Position numbers and translations under genes: made by a program
Source of the DNA: JADFGZ01 sp965222345
GTDB taxonomy: Bacteria > Acidobacteriota > Terriglobia > 2-12-FULL-54-10
Length of the DNA stretch: 64,000 nucleotides
NCBI GenBank assembly: GCA_965222345.1
Contig: CBDCTS010000002.1
Location: forward strand, 380,413 to 444,412
Direction: 5' to 3'
Part shown: positions 42,710-51,750 of the stretch, piece by piece
Layout: each line of letters starts with the position of its first letter
Position numbering within the stretch: position 1 is the stretch's first letter
The notes under the pieces: generated by a model
The model's input: only the letters and a program-made list of their open reading frames with translations
Told to the model about the DNA's origin: nothing
Database searches by the model: none

Positions 42710-45013
42710 TCAAAAGCGATGCGTGTAGGAAAGCTTCGCAGCAGCGATCCGGTGGTGCGTGACGAATTGAAATCGCTCGTCGACCCAGTTGTGAGTATAA
42801 ACGAAGAAGAGGTCATTGCCGGGACGGATAATCCAGCGCAATCGTGACTGCCAGCCAAGTTCCCGGCTTACCGAATCGAACTGGATATTGTTCACAAGCG
42901 AGATCCAGGGATTGAACTGGTTCCTCACAACCGTCCGGATCAGGCTGGTGGAAAAGTTTCCTTCCGCTAACTCGATGCGATTCCATTCCCCTTCCAGATT
43001 TACGAGAACGCCCTTGCGAGGCCGGAAGTTCAGATCGAGTGAAACTTCCCGGCGGGTTCCAGACAAGAAGCTGCCCCGAGTATATTCCATCCCCAGGGCC
43101 ATCCACCTCCGCTGCGCCGTTCTGGCTTCGAACTCGTAGCGGGTAAACCGGTACTGATTCCCTTCGGGCAGTGTGATTTCATCCTCAAGGATTTCAAAAT
43201 CTTTCTCCAAACGTTCATGGGTAGGATGGATACGGAATGCAACGTTGTCGCCGGAGTGAAGGAACATATGGAAAACCGAAACATCAAGCCTCCGGGTGAT
43301 CGTGCGATTTGACAAATCGGTCACCAGCTCCATATTCGTTCCGAAATTGAAGCGGCGAATCCAGGGATGACCCTCCGGGCGGGGGGAATAAAAGAGGGCC
43401 GGATTGAAGCGCCGGATATTATCCCGCCGCGTGAATCCCAGCGCCGGATCGTAATTCTCCTGCAATTCCCGGTAGGAGGCCCGCGCGCGCCACACATCAT
43501 TGGGATAGTTGATCCTCATCCCGTAAGCCTTGCTTTTCCCGGTTCCCAGCGGGTTGTTATTCCAAACGTAAAAGCCTGTGAGCTCCAGATTTTGGGAGCC
43601 GCGGAACTGCGAAGTCGCCAGGACGAAGTCCATTCCCAAGGTATGGCGTTCCGGCTCCGGGCCCAGGCGGGCCGCCCGGCGCGTGTACAGCATTCCGAGG
43701 TAAGATTTCTGCAAGAACCGGCGTCTCGTTCGGAGAACCGTGAAATCCTCGCCTGTAAATTCTCCTTCGTTGGCCGTACGAATTTGCAGGAAGCCGAGAT
43801 CGAAAGCGCCCAGTTGTCCGGTCAGCTTTCCGCCGAAATCGATCGCTTGCGGCAAGTCGGATTCTTCATTCAGGCCGATTCGCCGACTGAAGAAAGGCTC
43901 TACTTGATTGGGCGCAAAATCAAAGAAGTTGCTTCCCTCCAGGAAAAAGGCCCGCTTCTCGGGGAACCGCAGGGGGAAGCGGGTCAAATTGACGAATCGG
44001 TCGTCTACCTCCGTCTCTGCAAAGTCTGTATTCAGCGTAAAATTGGCACGCAAACCCGGTGTTAAGTTGTAGAAAAAGTCCGCACCCACATCTCCAGATT
44101 TCACAGCGGAAGGCACCCCATCACCAGGAGCTTGCCGGATGCTTCCAACGACGTATGGTTTGAAGTCGAGTCCGAATCCTTGATTGATTTCGGAAAGCCC
44201 TTCCAACAGACCTGCGTTGGACATCCGGAACAAGCCCTGGTTGCGCGGATAGCCCATCCACAAACTCTCTTCGTTTTTCCGGCGCACGGTCCGCTGGAAG
44301 TTGATTCCCCAGGCCGGGGCATTCGCGTCGAAGTTTAACGTCCGAAAGGGAATCTCGATTTCGATGGTCCAGCCGATCTCGTTTCGCTGCACACGGACGT
44401 TCCAGATTCCATCCCAGGATTTGTTAATGCCAAAGCCCCCGCCTCCTGGAGGGCCTCCGCCCCCTCTGGGCCCTCCACCCCCTCTGCCCCCTCCGCCGGA
44501 ATTGAGCAGACCATCTCCCATCAGTCCGGATGGATTAACCTCGAAGAAATAGCCCGAGCGGCCGTCCATATAAGGGTCAATCGTCCACATGAAGCGGTCA
44601 TCGCCGGAAAGGGGCTGGTCGCGCTGCATCTGTTTTCCCAGTAGTTTATCGGGCTCGGAATCGTAACAGATGACGCCCAAATACAGACGGTGCTGGTCAA
44701 ACAGCGCGCGCACCTCGGTGCGCTCCGTCGCCAGCTCCCCGTTCAGCGGGTCGCTCTGCAGGAAGTCGGTGGCCGGGACGGCACGGTCCCACGCGGGCTC
44801 GTCGAGATTGCCGTCCAACCGGATGAATTCCACTTCGCCCAGACGGAGGGCCGTCAGAACTCGCCGGCCATTTCCTTCTAAACCTGCCTGTTGCGCCTGC
44901 AGGGAAACCCCGCTCAGAAGCAAGCCGAGAAGCCAGCAGAGAGATGGGAAGCAGATTTTGGCCAGTTTAGCGGCCCAGCGCAGGAAGTTGCAGGATTTAA
45001 TCTTAAATCGCAT
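42710..45013 (-). CDS. CBM9/DUF5916 outer-membrane-type protein (intact paralogue)
   Basis: A 767-residue exported protein. After an extended signal peptide (SLCWLLGLLLSGVSLQA) comes a CBM9-like domain (IRLDGNLDEPAWDRAVPATDF, DQHRLYLGVICYDSEPDK), an RRKNEESLWMGYPRNQGLFRM segment, then a long beta-barrel domain (LRANFTLNTDFAETEVDDRFVNLTRFPLRFPEKRAFFLEG) ending in KLSYTHRF. A glycine-rich loop (GGGGRGGGGPRGGGG type) interrupts the CBM9 domain near residue 180. Family members are Acidobacteriota/Bacteroidota surface proteins of unknown role, possibly glycan handling. It is the intact relative of the split gene at 13943-17680. Confidence 0.85.
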   Translation of the reverse strand: MRFKIKSCNFLRWAAKLAKICFPSLCWLLGLLLSGVSLQAQQAGLEGNGRRVLTALRLGEVEFIRLDGNLDEPAWDRAVPATDFLQSDPLNGELATERTEVRALFDQHRLYLGVICYDSEPDKLLGKQMQRDQPLSGDDRFMWTIDPYMDGRSGYFFEVNPSGLMGDGLLNSGGGGRGGGGPRGGGGPPGGGGFGINKSWDGIWNVRVQRNEIGWTIEIEIPFRTLNFDANAPAWGINFQRTVRRKNEESLWMGYPRNQGLFRMSNAGLLEGLSEINQGFGLDFKPYVVGSIRQAPGDGVPSAVKSGDVGADFFYNLTPGLRANFTLNTDFAETEVDDRFVNLTRFPLRFPEKRAFFLEGSNFFDFAPNQVEPFFSRRIGLNEESDLPQAIDFGGKLTGQLGAFDLGFLQIRTANEGEFTGEDFTVLRTRRRFLQKSYLGMLYTRRAARLGPEPERHTLGMDFVLATSQFRGSQNLELTGFYVWNNNPLGTGKSKAYGMRINYPNDVWRARASYRELQENYDPALGFTRRDNIRRFNPALFYSPRPEGHPWIRRFNFGTNMELVTDLSNRTITRRLDVSVFHMFLHSGDNVAFRIHPTHERLEKDFEILEDEITLPEGNQYRFTRYEFEARTAQRRWMALGMEYTRGSFLSGTRREVSLDLNFRPRKGVLVNLEGEWNRIELAEGNFSTSLIRTVVRNQFNPWISLVNNIQFDSVSRELGWQSRLRWIIRPGNDLFFVYTHNWVDERFQFVTHHRIAAAKLSYTHRF

Positions 45014-45272
45014 CTGCCTTGCAGACCTATATCGTTAGCGTAGGTATTCACCCACGGATTTTATGACGGGTATTTTCGATTTCAACTATCGCTTGACCTA
45101 AAGAGTCTGCGGCAACCGCCCTTTTTATTGTAGCACGCCGTGGAGCCGCCAGAAAGGAGAGAGCAAACAGCGCAAACGAAAACTTGCAAACCCGTTCCTC
45201 ATAAGGGCCCTCGGTTCGGATTGCCCTCCTGAAGGTTGTGTCAAAAAACCAGGATACCGTCAAGTTCCCTGT

Positions 45273-45749
45273 TTATTGGCCTGGCTTCGTTTTGCTGGAT
45301 GGGACGTCGGGCTGGCGGCGGACCAGCAACTTTGCCGTATAGCTGAGAGTAACGGCTTCGTTTTGGTTTAGCACTTCCCGCGCAAGGTTCACAATCCCGG
45401 ATTTTTCGTCCCTGGGTTTCAGCGATTGCACCGTCTGCTTTAAACGGACCGTGTCTCCCAGGAAGACCGGTTTTACAAAGCGCAGGCGGTCCACGCCGTA
45501 GAAGGCGATTAAGCGGGGTTTCTGGGAAGGGGCAGTCTGTGCCGCCAGTCCGGTGGAGACGGAGAAAATCAGGGCGCCGTGGGCGATGCGTTTGCCGAAA
45601 TATTCCCGCCGGGCGAACTCTTCGTTTGCGTGCAGCTCATTCCAGTCGCCGCTGAGCGAAGAGAAATTCACCACGTCAGTTTCCGTGATGGTGCGCCCCG
45701 GCGAGAGAAAGGTCTCGCCTTCCCTGTACTCCTCAAAATAACGCGACAT
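45273..45749 (-). CDS. MaoC-like dehydratase
   Basis: A 158-residue hotdog protein. The hydratase motif is VVNFSSLSGDWNELHANEEFARREYFGKRIAHGALIFS, containing the catalytic D and H of MaoC-type (R)-specific enoyl-CoA hydratases. Such enzymes hydrate or dehydrate acyl-CoA or acyl-ACP substrates. It lies just downstream of the selenoprotein B-like gene on the same strand (63 bases), so the two may form an operon. Confidence 0.88.
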   Translation of the reverse strand: MSRYFEEYREGETFLSPGRTITETDVVNFSSLSGDWNELHANEEFARREYFGKRIAHGALIFSVSTGLAAQTAPSQKPRLIAFYGVDRLRFVKPVFLGDTVRLKQTVQSLKPRDEKSGIVNLAREVLNQNEAVTLSYTAKLLVRRQPDVPSSKTKPGQ

Positions 45750-45812
45750 ATGTGCCTCCCAAAACTAATCCGTACAGGTTCCCGCTCCGGCCCAGCCGTG
45801 AATGGGAGCCTT

Positions 45813-46574
45813 TCAGGCAGAGCGAAAATGGGCCTGCGGAGACCCTTCCTGAAATTCTTCGAGAACCGGAAGATCGGTTCTCTCCAACAGTTTCAGAGCT
45901 TCCCCGATAATGTTCCGCTGCAAGGCGGCGTCCTGCGGTTTTCCCAGAGGATAGCCGAGAGGGAAAGGGACAAACAAGGCTCGCGGCGGCTTTACTTTTC
46001 TGGTGACTTCTGCGAGCAGGCTGACTGACACGGTCGCGATACACGCCTCTTCTAATAAGCCTTGGATCAAGCCCACGGCTTGGTTGCACATGGGTCAGAT
46101 GGGTAACAGAAAGGCAATGTCCACTCCATCCTGTTTCAGCTCCCGGGCAGCCTCGGGAGCCGTCAGTTGCTGCAACCTGCCGGGAGCGGTGATGGACCCC
46201 ATAAAACTGATATGCCGACGGTTTAAGCTGCCGGCAACTCCCTCGGAGACCATTTCCCGAAACCGGTCCAGGGGGAAGCAAAGGTTTCGGTCCCGGGCGA
46301 TCCCTTCCTGGTCAAACGATTTGCTGCGATGGGCAATCAGAAGCTCCCCCACGGAAACGTCGTCCGGAATCCAGCGGTAGGAACAATCGCCTCCTTTGAT
46401 GGAGGAGTCAAACGGCGGCTGATCCGGCATGTGCAGGCCAGCCGTGGTGACCAGGGCGATTTTGGATTCCCGCAACGGTCGAATTGGGGCCGGTTGCGGA
46501 AGGCGAGCCTGCCGGTAAGGATAGGCCTTCATGAATGCTCTTTCCCAGAACACCAGATCGCTAAATTCAGCCAT
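45813..46574 (-). CDS. Glycine/sarcosine/betaine reductase selenoprotein B-like selenoprotein (in-frame UGA = Sec160)
   Basis: A 253-residue protein that plain translation cuts at UGA 46095-46097. Read through as selenocysteine it gives a continuous domain: LVTTAGLHMPDQPPFD, GGDCSYRWIPDDV, FPLDRFREMVSEGVAG, HISFMGSITAPGRL, then DIAFLLPI-U-P-M-C-N-Q-AVGLIQGLLEEA and PPRALFVPFPLGYPLGKP. This is the family related to GrdB, which has U or C at this spot in a [U/C]PxC[H/N]Q motif. Both sides of the UGA are in one frame and equally conserved-looking. A SECIS-like hairpin starts 12 nt after the UGA, and a tRNA-Sec is in the window. The family is a predicted redox/reductase protein; its true substrate is unknown. 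GAAGG lies 8 nt before ATG 46574. Confidence 0.9.
46068..46097 (-). promoter_or_regulatory. Bacterial SECIS-like element of selenoprotein B-like gene
   Basis: Counting the U of UGA (46097) as 1, positions 16-21 (CAAGCC) and 25-30 (GGCUUG) form a perfect 6-bp stem with loop GUG at 22-24. Bacterial SECIS elements have their apical loop, with a G-U that binds SelB, at about this distance. An alternative pairing CCCAUG/CGUGGG (4-9 with 21-26) could compete. Confidence 0.7.
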
Positions 46575-46686
46575 ATGCGGACCTTCGGTTATCGTTGGAA
46601 CGCCTGCGGTCTGCCAGGCAAATCTTCCAGGACTGGCGTGAACCGTTCAGAACAGGCGCAGCCAGTTCAGGACATTAGAACCAAAT

Positions 46687-47061
46687 TCAGGGCAGGCGGA
46701 ACCACAGGAAGACAGGATAGCCGGAAAACACGGCGAAAAGGAATCCAATAATTGTTCCTGCAACCGGAAAGGCAACAAGGCTCAATAGCCATCGTGTTTT
46801 TTGGGAAATCTTTGACGGCGCATACAGAATGCCGGCCTGGACCGCCAGGATTATGGCGACGGTGAGCAGAAAGCCCCTCCAGCCATAGCTACACCACGGG
46901 CAATGAGGCACTCCCGGTGAATGAATATTGCAAAATATGGCTGCTCCATTCCACAGGGACCGGCAACCGCATTGAAAAAGCAGGTGACATAGATTCAGAA
47001 AAAACAGCAGGGTGACGCCGGCAGAGATCTCCAAGGCCAGACGATTTCTGTATGCAAGCAT
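46687..47061 (-). CDS. Small membrane protein with cysteine motifs
   Basis: A 124-residue protein with about three membrane helices (LEISAGVTLLFFLNLCHLLF, GFLLTVAIILAVQAGIL, WLLSLVAFPVAGTIIGFLFAVFSG). Between the first two lie CGCRSLW and HCPWC, which could bind metal or form disulfides. Family not recognised. It is divergent from kdsB and 112 bases upstream of the selenoprotein B-like gene on the same strand. Confidence 0.6.
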   Translation of the reverse strand: MLAYRNRLALEISAGVTLLFFLNLCHLLFQCGCRSLWNGAAIFCNIHSPGVPHCPWCSYGWRGFLLTVAIILAVQAGILYAPSKISQKTRWLLSLVAFPVAGTIIGFLFAVFSGYPVFLWFRLP

Positions 47062-47200
47062 GGTGGAGAATTATACCGCACCGATTTCGCCTGGCTCGAC
47101 CGGACGGATGGAATATACTGAAACGCGCCGGAACCAGAGTGGACCGGATATCCACCGGCGACCAAGCGACGAGCTGAATCGGTGTAGAGGAACTCCAGAA

Positions 47201-47968
47201 ATGTCTTCTTCAAACCCACCCCCACAAACACCCAGGATCGTCGGGGTCATTACGGCCCGGATGGAGTCCACTCGGTTGCCGGGCAAGGCATTGCGACAGA
47301 TATGCGGGCGGGCGATGGTGCACCGTGTTTTCGAGCAGGCTCGCGGTTGCTCTCTGCTAGCCACGTTAGGGGTGGCCACCGATTCCCGGCAGATTTTCGA
47401 TTATTGCGAACAGCATCAGATGCCGGTGTGGATGACCGCAAGCAGTCATCAAAACGGCACGGAGCGGATTCATGAGGTAATGCAAACAATCCCTGCCGAC
47501 GTTTACTTGAATATCCAGGGAGATGAACCCATGATCGACACCTCCCACTTACAGTTGCTGGTCGAGCCTTTTTTCAGTAATCCGCTGACCCAGGTGACCA
47601 GCTTGAAGACGCCACTCGACGCAGCCGAAGCGTCCAATCCCAACATCGTAAAGGCGGTTACGAACTCAGCAGGGCAGGCGCTTTATTTTTCCCGCGCTCC
47701 GATTCCTTATCCGCGCGACTCCTCCTCTCCTCCGGCGTTTTACAAGCATCTGGGGCTGTATGCCTACAGCAGCCGGGCCTTGGGGCGCTACATCGAGCTT
47801 CCGCCCTCTCTGCTGGAGCAAACTGAGCGGCTGGAGCAATTAAGATTCCTGGAGAATGGAATCCCGATTCAGTTGGTGGAAACGCCGATCGACACCATCG
47901 GAGTAGATACCGAAGAAGACTTGCAAGCCGTTAGGCGATATTTTGAAGCTTTGCCGGGTGGCCGTTGA
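47201..47968 (+). CDS. kdsB: 3-deoxy-manno-octulosonate cytidylyltransferase
   Basis: A 255-residue sugar-nucleotide transferase activating Kdo with CTP for lipopolysaccharide. Signatures are GVITARMESTRLPGKAL (nucleotide-binding), NGTERIHEV, VYLNIQGDEPMI, FSRAPIPYPRD and the C-terminal IDTIGVDTEEDL. ATG 47201 gives a 12-residue lead before the first strand; GAGG upstream is rather distant (11 nt). Presence shows a Kdo-containing outer membrane. Confidence 0.92.
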   Translation: MSSSNPPPQTPRIVGVITARMESTRLPGKALRQICGRAMVHRVFEQARGCSLLATLGVATDSRQIFDYCEQHQMPVWMTASSHQNGTERIHEVMQTIPADVYLNIQGDEPMIDTSHLQLLVEPFFSNPLTQVTSLKTPLDAAEASNPNIVKAVTNSAGQALYFSRAPIPYPRDSSSPPAFYKHLGLYAYSSRALGRYIELPPSLLEQTERLEQLRFLENGIPIQLVETPIDTIGVDTEEDLQAVRRYFEALPGGR

Positions 47969-48122
47969 GTACTGTTGTGGCCTTTCCATGCTGCTGGGAG
48001 TTTTACTTTTCCGGGCTTTGATGAGGGAGTTCCGCAGCCGTTAGAGAGTCGCCGCGTGGAGTGTGGCAGGACCAACTATGATAGGATGGAGTCTGCCTTT
48101 TGCAAAGGAGGAGCGCGTTATC

Positions 48123-48710
48123 TTGAAGGCGATGTCTCGGAAAGAACTGAGGCCTGTGGCAGAAACAGTGGCCTTGCAACTGGCTGTAGTTCGCAACGGA
48201 GTGGGTGGGCTCGGAACGGTAGTTCATTCCCCGGATTCCCCGGAACTGATTGAGGGAGTCCGGGTGGCTCGCGGAACGCTCTGGCCGGATGACCGGGGCA
48301 ATTTTCAAGAGATATTCCGCTCACAACAAGGTTTGGCCGAGGGCTTCGCTTCTCAGGGGACTTTGCAGGTCTCGGCAGCGCTTTCTTTCCCGGGCACTGT
48401 CAAAGCAATCCATTATCACCTGAACCAGACGGATTTATGGACGCCGGTTATGGGCATGTTGCAAGTCATGCTGTACGACTTGCGAACGGATTCTCCTACC
48501 TTTGGCTGCTTGAACACCTTATATGCAGGGATTATGCGTCCTCTGCAAATCCGCATTCCACCCGGCGTGGGACATGGCTATAAGGTACTGGGCACGGAGG
48601 CGGCGTTGCTGATTTATGCGACTGACCGGTTCTATGACCCTTTAGACGAGGGACGGCTACCCTGGAATGACTCGGACATAAACTACGATTGGGAGACGCA
48701 ACGGAAGTAA
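48123..48710 (+). CDS. dTDP-4-dehydrorhamnose 3,5-epimerase-like cupin
   Basis: A 195-residue RmlC-type cupin. VARGTLWPDDRGNFQEIFRSQQGL, the QVSAALSFPGTVKAIHYHLNQTDLWTPVMGMLQVMLYDLR block (compare GTLRGLHYQ... in RmlC) and IRIPPGVGHGYKVLG show the fold. It would epimerise a dTDP-sugar for surface polysaccharide. There is no ATG at the right spot; TTG 48123, 10 nt after AGGAGG, is the best start, with ATG 48132 as alternative. Confidence 0.78.
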   Translation: MKAMSRKELRPVAETVALQLAVVRNGVGGLGTVVHSPDSPELIEGVRVARGTLWPDDRGNFQEIFRSQQGLAEGFASQGTLQVSAALSFPGTVKAIHYHLNQTDLWTPVMGMLQVMLYDLRTDSPTFGCLNTLYAGIMRPLQIRIPPGVGHGYKVLGTEAALLIYATDRFYDPLDEGRLPWNDSDINYDWETQRK

Positions 48711-48880
48711 CCTCCTGCCGGCCTGTAGGTTCCGTTGAATTCCATTGAAAAACAACCCGCGAAGCGATTTCGGTTGCATTCAGCGCGGGCAAATCTGCCA
48801 GCACGCAGCGGCAGAAGCTGCGGAGGCAGTTGTGCGGAGACGACGGGGCCGGACGGCAGGAGAAAATGAGCGGCTAGAAT

Positions 48881-50551
48881 ATGGCGGAAGTAAATCGAGC
48901 ACCTAACATTCTGGGAATCTCAGGCAGCGCCCACGATGCGGCGGCTGCGCTGCTGCGCGGCGCCGAGCTGGTGGCCGCGCTGGAAGAGGAGAAATTGGTT
49001 CGGGTCCGGCGGGTGCCCGGCCTTCCAGTTCACGCCATACGGTATTGCCTGGAGGCAACCCGTTTGCGCCCGGAGCAGATTGACTACGTAGTCCTGGCAC
49101 GGCCTGTCTATGAGGAGTCCGGCGACCGCGGCGTCGGGGAGTTCTGGATTCCCAAACGGCTCAAGCAAGAGTTTCCGTCCAGCAAAATTGTGGTTCTGGA
49201 TCATCATCTCTGCCATGCCGCTGCCGCTTACTACCCCTCACCCTTCGAGCAGGCCGCCGTCCTGACGCTGGACGGAAGCGGAGATATGAAGACCGGCAGC
49301 CTCTCGCTGGCACGGGGGACAGTTCTGGAGCCGCTCGAAGACTCTTATTTTCCGGATTCACTGGGCAACCTGTTCAGCCGGACTGCTGAGCTGGCTGGTT
49401 TCAGCGCCAGCGGAGACGAGCACAAGCTCCAGTGGCTCAGCACTTGCGGCAAACCCGTCTTCGCTCCTGTTTTTCGCAACATGCTCCGCCGGGAAGAAGA
49501 TTCCTTGCTGAGTTTGGATCAAAGCTACTTTGAAGCCGGGCGCCGCGACCGGGGAGGTTTTGCAGAGAAGTTTTTCCAAGTGGCGGGCTTAGATCCGGAA
49601 AAGCCTCTGGAGAAGTCTTGCCGCACTGACTTGGCCGCCAGCGTGCAGCAGGTGCTGGAAGAAACCGTGACGGACCTCTGCGGCCAGTTGGTCTCCCGCC
49701 ACAAAGTAAAGAATTTGTGTCTAGCCGGCGGGGTGGTACTGAACTCGTTGCTGGTGGAGAAACTGGAATCTTCCGGCTTATTTGATGGCATCTTTGTGCA
49801 GCCGGCGGCCGGAAACGCCGGCAACGCGCTAGGCGCCGCGTTCTACTGCGCCCACTCTCTGCTGGGGATTTCCACGCGCTCCCGGATGGAGCATCTCTTC
49901 TACGGCCCGGAGTACTCCAGCTCCGAGATCAAGGACGTGTTGGAAAACTGCAAGCTGAGCTTCCGCTATCTGCGGACCCGCCAGGAGCTGGTATCGGCTA
50001 CCGTGGAGGAGCTCCGCGCGAACCGCATCCTGGGATGGTTTCAAGGACGGACGGAGTTCGGTCCGAGAGCCTTGGGTTCCCGCAGTATTCTGGCTTCTCC
50101 GCTGGGTCCTTATGTCAGCGAAAATCTTAACCAGTATGTGAAGCACCGCGAAAAATTTCGTCCCTTTGCCGCTTCGGTGACGGAGGAACAGGCAGGGGAG
50201 TTCTTCGAGTACGGGCCGATGGCCGGATTTCTGGCTACCGTGGGCCGCGTGAAACCTGCTCACCGGCAAGCCTTTGCCGGCAACCTGCTGGGCGGCCAGC
50301 CAGCCAAACGCGAGGACGCTGAATCTCCCTCCGAGCGGATTCGGGTGCATATCGTGAAGCGTAAAATCAATCTGCTTTTCTGGGAACTCTTGGATACGTT
50401 CGGAAAAGCTACAGGAGTGCCCGTTCTGTTCAACACTTCATTCAACCTGTTCGGGGAGCCGCTGGTTTGTTCCCCCCGGGATGCAGTCCGCAGTTTTTAT
50501 TGCTCCGGGATAGATCACTTAATGATTGGAAACTTTTCTCTCAGCAAGTGA
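48881..50551 (+). CDS. Carbamoyltransferase (NodU/CmcH family)
   Basis: A 556-residue carbamoyltransferase. The N-terminal Kae1-like domain has ILGISGSAHDAAAALLRGAELVAALEEEK and the metal/histidine motif LDHHLCHAAAAYY, then LTLDGSGD. The C-terminal YrdC-like region has FQGRTEFGPRALGSRSILASP and GVPVLFNTSFNLFGEPLV. It transfers carbamoyl from carbamoyl phosphate to a sugar or natural-product hydroxyl; with kdsB and the epimerase nearby, a surface glycan is likely. Confidence 0.92.
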   Translation: MAEVNRAPNILGISGSAHDAAAALLRGAELVAALEEEKLVRVRRVPGLPVHAIRYCLEATRLRPEQIDYVVLARPVYEESGDRGVGEFWIPKRLKQEFPSSKIVVLDHHLCHAAAAYYPSPFEQAAVLTLDGSGDMKTGSLSLARGTVLEPLEDSYFPDSLGNLFSRTAELAGFSASGDEHKLQWLSTCGKPVFAPVFRNMLRREEDSLLSLDQSYFEAGRRDRGGFAEKFFQVAGLDPEKPLEKSCRTDLAASVQQVLEETVTDLCGQLVSRHKVKNLCLAGGVVLNSLLVEKLESSGLFDGIFVQPAAGNAGNALGAAFYCAHSLLGISTRSRMEHLFYGPEYSSSEIKDVLENCKLSFRYLRTRQELVSATVEELRANRILGWFQGRTEFGPRALGSRSILASPLGPYVSENLNQYVKHREKFRPFAASVTEEQAGEFFEYGPMAGFLATVGRVKPAHRQAFAGNLLGGQPAKREDAESPSERIRVHIVKRKINLLFWELLDTFGKATGVPVLFNTSFNLFGEPLVCSPRDAVRSFYCSGIDHLMIGNFSLSK

Positions 50552-50574
50552 CGATATATACTCTAAGGTCCACA

Positions 50575-51477
50575 ATGCCAAAACAAGAAATTACTCTTGC
50601 GCACAGTCCGGATTCGGATGATGCCTTTATGTTCTACGCTCTGGCTACCCGCAAAGTGGAGTCGGAGACCCTTATCTTTCGCCATCATTTGCAGGACATC
50701 GAAACCCTCAACCGGCAGGCCATGGAAGGTGTGTGGGATGTTACCGCTGTCTCCTTCCACGCAATCCCTTATATATCGAAACTGTACTCTTTGCTGCCCT
50801 GCGGCAGCAGTATGGGAGACGGATACGGCCCTCTCCTGGTAAGCAGCCGCCACGATACGCCGGATCAGTTGCGGGGAAAAAAGATCGCCATTCCCGGCAC
50901 GCTGACCACAGCCTTCCTGGTGTTGAAGCTGTATCAGCCGGACTTCCAGCCCGTCGTGGTACCCTTCGACCGGATTATAGACGCCGTGAAGGAAGGCAGC
51001 GTCGATGCGGGCCTGTTGATCCACGAGGGCCAGCTTACGTTCGACCGCGACGGCTTGCACCGCGTGCTGGATTTGGGCGTATGGTGGAAGGAGCAATTCG
51101 GGCTCCCTCTTCCGCTCGGCGGCAACGCAATTCGCAAGGCTTTGCCGGGCCCGGTTCGCCGGGAGATTGCCAAAATCCTGCGCGCCAGCATCCAGCATGC
51201 GCTAGACTTTCGGCAGGAGGCGCTTGCCTATGCCTTGCAGTTTGCGCGCGGCATGGACACTTCGCTGGCCGACCGTTTTGTAGGGATGTATGTCAATGAC
51301 TATACCCTGGACTATGGCCAGCCGGGACGCCAAGCGATTCAGAAACTTTTGCATTTGGGTTATGCGAACGGGCTGATTTCTGATGAGCCGCAGATTGAAT
51401 TTGAAGATTCGAGCGAGATTCATGCGGAATCATCCCGCCAAGCCTCTTCAGCGATTGCCCAAAGCCCGGAGGAATAA
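50575..51477 (+). CDS. mqnD: 1,4-dihydroxy-6-naphthoate synthase
   Basis: A 300-residue periplasmic-binding-fold enzyme of the futalosine route to menaquinone. The start ITLAHSPDSDDAFMFYALATRKV (compare the SPCPNDTF-type motif of MqnA/MqnD), then DVTAVSFHAIPYISKLYSLLPCGSSMGDGYGPLLVS, IPGTLTTAFLVLKLY and GLLIHEGQLTF fit MqnD. It converts cyclic dehypoxanthine futalosine to 1,4-dihydroxy-6-naphthoate. It begins 23 bases after the carbamoyltransferase. Confidence 0.88.
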   Translation: MPKQEITLAHSPDSDDAFMFYALATRKVESETLIFRHHLQDIETLNRQAMEGVWDVTAVSFHAIPYISKLYSLLPCGSSMGDGYGPLLVSSRHDTPDQLRGKKIAIPGTLTTAFLVLKLYQPDFQPVVVPFDRIIDAVKEGSVDAGLLIHEGQLTFDRDGLHRVLDLGVWWKEQFGLPLPLGGNAIRKALPGPVRREIAKILRASIQHALDFRQEALAYALQFARGMDTSLADRFVGMYVNDYTLDYGQPGRQAIQKLLHLGYANGLISDEPQIEFEDSSEIHAESSRQASSAIAQSPEE

Positions 51478-51692
51478 CCGCTTCGAGAGAAAAGTTGAAA
51501 CGGGTCGTCGTGGAGGCTATAAAGCAGTTCTGCTAGTGATTTATCTCCAGTTGTTCGAAAAACAACCGATGACCGGCAAGCGAACCGCATTGGCATCTCA
51601 AGCCTGCAAATTTTCTGTCCTAGCGCGGCCACGCAGCTTGGAATCTCCTCCTTGGCTCGAGTCAAGACCAAAATGCGGGCCAAAAAATTCTA

Positions 51693-51720
51693 TTGACAAA
51701 CATTTCTTCTTGCATAGAAT
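51693..51720 (+). promoter_or_regulatory. Sigma-70-type promoter of purC
   Basis: TTGACA (51693-51698) and TAGAAT (51715-51720) with 16-bp spacing in an AT-rich stretch, 30 bases before the purC start. It is the best-matching housekeeping promoter I saw in the window. Confidence 0.7.
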
Positions 51721-51750
51721 TGGCACACCGCATTTAAGAGCTTAATTCCC

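Noticed and set aside
46095..46097. UGA read as tryptophan (altered code)
   Set aside because: Many genes here end normally at TGA, Trp is encoded by TGG, and a tRNA-Sec is present.
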